Source: Dehalococcoidia bacterium (lineage in GTDB: Bacteria > Chloroflexota > Dehalococcoidia > JACQUA01). From it: 9,539 bases of DNA. Below are positions 6,692 to 9,539 of the stretch, piece by piece (within the stretch, counting starts at the first letter, position 1; each line of letters starts with the position of its first letter). The DNA is taken from assembly GCA_030689845.1 (NCBI GenBank), contig JAUYHV010000275.1, positions 1 to 9,539 of the forward strand, in the 5' to 3' direction. The notes under the pieces are model-generated. The model was not told the DNA's origin. It made no database searches and worked only from the letters and a program-made list of their open reading frames with translations. Both the position numbers and the translations under genes were made by a program.

Positions 6692-7177
6692 ATGGAATCC
6701 AATAATAAACTTCTGAAACCGGGACCCACCAAGCTGTTTCCTTTAGTTGCTGTGGCCGTTATTTTATCGGACCAGGTAACCAAATCGTGGATAGGGGCTC
6801 ACATGGTTCCGGGACAATCCATCCCGGAGCGTGGCCTTGTTTTTATTACCTATGTCCGGAACTCCGGCGCGGCCTTCGGGCTTGCGGTTAACCCGAACAT
6901 AATAATCGTCCTGGCAATTGTTGTTGCCGTTACTGCAGCGGCCTTTTTCTACACTCAACGTGCCTTTCAAACTGGCTGGTTCGGGTTCAGTCTGGGGCTG
7001 ATGCTGGGTGGCGCTGTCGGGAACTTGATCGACCGTTTTCGCTTTGGTTATGTTATTGATTTTATAGATGTGCGTTTCTGGCCCGTGTTTAACATCGCCG
7101 ACTCGGCAATTTCGGTGGGCGTGGGGATGCTTGCCTTCTATTTGCTTTTCATGGCCTCCAGGAAGAAACAGGATTAA
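6692..7177 (+). CDS. lspA: Lipoprotein signal peptidase (signal peptidase II)
   Basis: This aspartic protease of the cytoplasmic membrane cleaves signal peptides from diacylglyceryl-modified prolipoproteins. Read from the ATG at 6692 it has 161 residues, normal for the family, with about four hydrophobic segments (roughly 15-35, 68-88, 97-114 and 137-155). Conserved blocks are YVRNSGAAFG (54-63), GNLIDR (110-115), VIDFIDV (121-127) and FNIADSAI (133-140). By comparison with the Pseudomonas enzyme the catalytic pair should be D123 and D137. An in-frame TTG at 6683 would add three residues (M-I-K); ATG is preferred but neither has a clear SD. The gene begins about 15 bases after the DUF72 stop and is followed, 115 bases on, by the RluD-like gene, a pairing common in bacteria. 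Confidence 0.96.
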   Translation: MESNNKLLKPGPTKLFPLVAVAVILSDQVTKSWIGAHMVPGQSIPERGLVFITYVRNSGAAFGLAVNPNIIIVLAIVVAVTAAAFFYTQRAFQTGWFGFSLGLMLGGAVGNLIDRFRFGYVIDFIDVRFWPVFNIADSAISVGVGMLAFYLLFMASRKKQD

Positions 7178-7266
7178 TTCCACCAGCCATAACCAAATGT
7201 TGTTTTTCCTGAATAATGGAGACGGCAACGGGTCGTAAACGTCGCCCCCCGGGATGCAATAATTTT

Positions 7267-7282
7267 ATATAATTGATTATAT
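7267..7282. repeat. AT palindrome overlapping a possible -10 before the pseudouridine synthase gene
   Basis: ATATAAT and ATTATAT form perfect seven-base arms around TG, 11 bases before the ATG at 7293. An exact TATAAT (7268-7273) lies within it, but I see no matching -35 (the position holds a run of C). It could be an activator-dependent promoter with an operator, or only AT-rich leader DNA. Confidence 0.35.
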
Positions 7283-7292
7283 TTGTTATTAA

Positions 7293-8225
7293 ATGATTGA
7301 AGAAAGATATCCCGAAACAATCCGGCTGGTGGTGGAAGAAGAAGGGTTCAGGCTGGACCGGTATATTGCCTGCAAGCTCCCTCTTCTCTCCCGGGCCCAT
7401 GTTCAAAAACTTATAGAAACGGGCAATGTAGCGCTGGAAAGAAGAAAAGCCGGCGCCGGTCTTAGAGTACATCTGGGGGAAACCATAACAATTACTATAC
7501 CTGCGCCGGAGCCTGCGCACCTTGTGCCGTTGAATACACCCCTGGATATCGTTTACGAGGACCGGGATATCCTGGTGATCAACAAACCTGCCGGGATGCC
7601 GGTCCACCCGGGGCCCGGGCATGCCGCTGATACCCTCGTTAACGCTGTCCTGGCCCACTGCCCGGACCTGGCGGGGATAAAGGGCACCATGCGCCCGGGA
7701 GTGGTGCACCGCCTTGATAAAGATACTTCCGGGCTCATAGTATTTGCTAAAAACGACAGGGCCATGGTGTATTTACAGCAGCAATTTAAAAGCAGGGAAG
7801 TAAGCAAGGAGTACCTGGTCCTTGTCAGGGGGCAGTTGAGTCCCTCCATCGGCGTGATTACTGGTCCTGTGGGCAGGGACCCTGCCCACAGGCAACGGAT
7901 GGCAGTGGTAGCTACAGGCCGCGAGGCGAGAACCTCGTACAGGGTACTGGAATATATGAAAGGTTATACCTTTCTGGAGGTGCGCCCGGAAACCGGACGC
8001 ACTCACCAGATACGTGTCCATTTATCTGCGGCAGGTTACCCCGTGGCCGGGGATGACCTTTACGGCGGGGCAGACCGGCTGGCTAAGAGACAGTTTATCC
8101 ATGCCAGGGCGTTGAGTTTTCGCCTGCTTTCGACCGGGGAATCAAGAAAGTTTGAAGCCGAATTACCCCCCGATTTGAAAGAAGTACTTGGCCGTCTTTC
8201 CTCCCCGGGGGGCAAGGTGATATGA
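7293..8225 (+). CDS. rluD: RluA/RluD-family 23S rRNA pseudouridine synthase
   Basis: A 310-residue enzyme of the RluA superfamily that isomerises uridine to pseudouridine in RNA. An N-terminal S4 RNA-binding domain (about 18-75: FRLDRYIACKLPLLSRAHVQ, then VHLGETITI) precedes the catalytic domain. The catalytic motif HRLDKDTSG (139-147) has D142 as the expected nucleophile. Other family blocks are INKPAGMPVHPG (96-107), SKEYLVLVRG (171-180), GPVGRDP (191-197) and TGRTHQIRVHL (234-244). The S4 domain and the lspA neighbour favour RluD or its Gram-positive YlyB counterpart, but the target uridines cannot be read from sequence. No SD precedes the ATG at 7293. It ends one base before the convergent CBS gene. 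Codons 192-200 form a perfect inverted repeat. Confidence 0.94.
   Translation: MIEERYPETIRLVVEEEGFRLDRYIACKLPLLSRAHVQKLIETGNVALERRKAGAGLRVHLGETITITIPAPEPAHLVPLNTPLDIVYEDRDILVINKPAGMPVHPGPGHAADTLVNAVLAHCPDLAGIKGTMRPGVVHRLDKDTSGLIVFAKNDRAMVYLQQQFKSREVSKEYLVLVRGQLSPSIGVITGPVGRDPAHRQRMAVVATGREARTSYRVLEYMKGYTFLEVRPETGRTHQIRVHLSAAGYPVAGDDLYGGADRLAKRQFIHARALSFRLLSTGESRKFEAELPPDLKEVLGRLSSPGGKVI
7866..7892. repeat. Perfect 27-base inverted repeat inside the pseudouridine synthase gene
   Basis: CCTGTGGGCAGGG (7866-7878), a single central A (7879) and CCCTGCCCACAGG (7880-7892) form arms of 13 bases with no mismatch. The repeat covers exactly codons 192-200 (PVGRDPAHR), a conserved family block. The protein motif constrains part of it, but the synonymous positions also complete the symmetry. 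Confidence 0.9.
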
Positions 8226-8226
8226 G

Positions 8227-8868
8227 TTAGCGTCTCCTGACTATAGGCAGGTAGTTCCTGTCTTTCAGGTCCAGGATAATCTCGGAGGCGTCTTCCGATT
8301 CCAGGTGAACGATCAGGTCGTTGGGTTTCCCGTCATCACGCATAAGGGGGAACAGGGTGATTATCCTGACTTTTCGCCGGTTGATTACCGATATGACGTC
8401 TTCCAGTCCTTTGCCTTCCCCTGCTCCCGGTATGAAAAGCCTTACTCCGGGTTTCCCCAGGCCCAGTATGGGGTTGACAATCTTGTAAAAAAAGTCGTTC
8501 GTTGTGGCAATTCCCACCACGTTGCCGTCCTGAACTACCAGGAGGGCTCCTACTTTATTTCCCTGGGCCAGGGAAAGACCTTCTTCCACAGTCATGTCCG
8601 GCGTTGCGGTAACCATGTTTTTCTCCATGATTTCCCGCAAAGTTGTCTTGGCCAGCAGGTAATTCAATTCCCAGATGCTGACCGATGTTCCCTTGGGTGG
8701 GGTAATGCTTTCCAGCCTGCCCATGCTTACGACCCCCACAAGCTTTCCCTTATCCACGACGGGAAGCCGACGGATACCATGGGCATCCATAATCTTCCTT
8801 GCCTCGTAGACCGACATATTGCTGGGCGCAGTGATTACATTCGTTGTCATAACATCGCCTATTAACAT
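8227..8868 (-). CDS. CBS-domain pair protein with C-terminal ACT-like domain (AcuB-like)
   Basis: A 213-residue soluble protein. CBS domain 1 (about 1-57) starts MLIGDVMTTNVITAPSNMSV and includes GIRRLPVVDKGKLVGVVS. CBS domain 2 (about 75-130) has LREIMEKNMVTATPDMTVEE and GALLVVQDGNVVGIATTNDF. The tail (about 140-213, GVRLFIPGAG, VRIITLFPLMRDDGKPN, then LIVHLESED) resembles an ACT-type regulatory fold. CBS pairs bind adenosyl nucleotides and ACT domains bind small ligands, so a sensor role is likely; the partner is unknown. The layout recalls AcuB, but no acu genes are present. ATG at 8868 has GGAGG (8877-8873) four bases away. It lies 55 bases downstream of the nitroreductase gene on the same strand and ends one base from the convergent pseudouridine synthase gene. 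Confidence 0.9.
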   Translation of the reverse strand: MLIGDVMTTNVITAPSNMSVYEARKIMDAHGIRRLPVVDKGKLVGVVSMGRLESITPPKGTSVSIWELNYLLAKTTLREIMEKNMVTATPDMTVEEGLSLAQGNKVGALLVVQDGNVVGIATTNDFFYKIVNPILGLGKPGVRLFIPGAGEGKGLEDVISVINRRKVRIITLFPLMRDDGKPNDLIVHLESEDASEIILDLKDRNYLPIVRRR

Positions 8869-8886
8869 ATTGCCTCCTTTTTTTAT

Positions 8887-8915
8887 ATTTTATTGTATTG
8901 CTATGCTGGTAGCAA
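8887..8915 (-). promoter_or_regulatory. Candidate promoter for the CBS protein gene
   Basis: On the minus strand TTGCTA (8915-8910) and TAAAAT (8892-8887) are 17 bases apart, placing the start site close to the SD and leaving a very short leader. The -35 hexamer is one arm of a perfect inverted repeat, TTGCTA/TAGCAA (8915-8898), which could be an operator. The gene may also be read from the nitroreductase upstream. Confidence 0.4.
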
Positions 8916-8923
8916 GGTTTTTC

Positions 8924-9539
8924 TTACTGCTCAAGCTGGATTTTTCGGGCAAATTGTTTAACCTCGGCGTCTTTGCGGCCCCGGGTAATATCATAATGGT
9001 CCGTGTGGACCATTTCCTCGAGTTTCCTTACGGTACGGGGACCGGGTGATTCCGCCGGATAACCCAGAACGAATATATCAAACAGGTTGAAATACCTGGG
9101 AATCTTTAATACATCCTTGATAAGAGCCTGGTATGAAGGGTCGGAAGGGGAGGTAAGCCATTGTGAACCCAGTCCCAGGGTAGTAACCGCCAGGTGCATG
9201 TAGAGTTCCGCGTAGGCCAGCCCCGCCAGATACGACTGCGGCCCAAGTTGGGCCGCCAGCACCTGGGCCTGCCTTGCCCGGCGGTCTCCAATAATTACTA
9301 TCAGGACCGGAGCGTCCTTGAAACCGTAATCTGCCAGCCGACGGTGGGCATTGGGGTGCTGAGCCTCTTTGTCCCGGGTAACTTCCAGCTTCTGGACAAA
9401 ATGTACTGCTTCCTGGGCGATAGCTACCACCTTGTCTTTGACAGCTTTATCTTTTACCACTATGAATTCCCACGGCTGGGAGTTAGCCCCGGAAGGAGCC
9501 CAGCGAGCCATTTCCAGGATCTGGTTGATAACGCTGTCT
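8924..9539 (-). CDS. Nitroreductase-family FMN oxidoreductase, N-terminus cut by window edge
   Basis: 205 codons are visible, open to the window edge at 9539; the methionine at 9511 is internal because the frame continues upstream with DSVINQILE, as in the family. The block MARWAPSGANSQPWEFIVV is the FMN-binding region of the nitroreductase fold. Further matches are the helix GLAYAELYMHLAVTTLGLGS with QWLTSP after it, and the closing FDIFVLGYPAESP. Probably only 15-30 residues are missing. These enzymes are dimeric flavoproteins that use NAD(P)H to reduce nitro compounds, quinones or related acceptors; the natural substrate is not predictable. The C-terminal extension (about 40 residues, VRKLEEMVHTDHYDITRGRK) is typical of a sub-group. 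It reads towards the CBS gene 55 bases away. Confidence 0.92.
   Translation of the reverse strand, partial: DSVINQILEMARWAPSGANSQPWEFIVVKDKAVKDKVVAIAQEAVHFVQKLEVTRDKEAQHPNAHRRLADYGFKDAPVLIVIIGDRRARQAQVLAAQLGPQSYLAGLAYAELYMHLAVTTLGLGSQWLTSPSDPSYQALIKDVLKIPRYFNLFDIFVLGYPAESPGPRTVRKLEEMVHTDHYDITRGRKDAEVKQFARKIQLEQ

Noticed and set aside
7149..7709. Minus-strand ORF of 186 codons across the lspA end and the pseudouridine synthase start
   Set aside because: Overlaps two confidently assigned genes on the other strand; no motif.
8305..8865. Plus-strand ORF of 186 codons
   Set aside because: Antisense shadow of the CBS-domain gene, which has domain motifs and an SD.

Overview
The window looks like bacterial chromosome. 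It is probably from a Gram-positive, Clostridia-like organism, perhaps near Desulfotomaculum or Pelotomaculum. This rests on mid-range GC, strong AGGAGG ribosome binding sites on several genes, the lspA - pseudouridine synthase gene pair seen in Firmicutes, and a transposase type I associate with that group. The placement is inference; no rRNA or marker gene is present.

Left part (1-2318). A prohibitin/SPFH-type membrane protein runs leftwards off the window edge. It is divergent from a decayed DinB-family (DUF664) gene, which keeps a perfect-consensus promoter and Shine-Dalgarno (SD) site but has lost its start codon (ATA where ATG is expected) and carries a frameshift. About 650 bases of AT-rich DNA follow, with no convincing gene and a few short inverted repeats.

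Middle (2319-4590). A complete YgiQ-family radical SAM protein gene is followed by a transposase remnant on the opposite strand that keeps only about the first 70 family-like residues. The DNA upstream of the remnant holds short repeats and a hairpin over its ribosome binding site.

Right part, plus strand (4562-8225). This run holds an eight-residue candidate leader ORF, an MFS_3-type efflux transporter, a DUF72 (YecE-type) protein, lipoprotein signal peptidase LspA and an RluD-like 23S rRNA pseudouridine synthase. The leader ORF contains the transporter's SD and stops two bases before its start. DUF72 and lspA are almost contiguous and are probably co-transcribed. The last three genes lack a clear SD.

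Right part, minus strand (8227-9539). A CBS-pair protein with an ACT-like tail ends one base from the end of the pseudouridine synthase gene (convergent). Upstream of it is a nitroreductase-family gene cut by the window edge.

I found no RNA gene, CRISPR array, complete mobile element or clear rho-independent terminator. No multi-gene novel system is evident. The most interesting signals are the leader ORF before the transporter, the promoter-intact dead DinB gene, and a perfect 27-bp inverted repeat that falls exactly on nine codons of the pseudouridine synthase.
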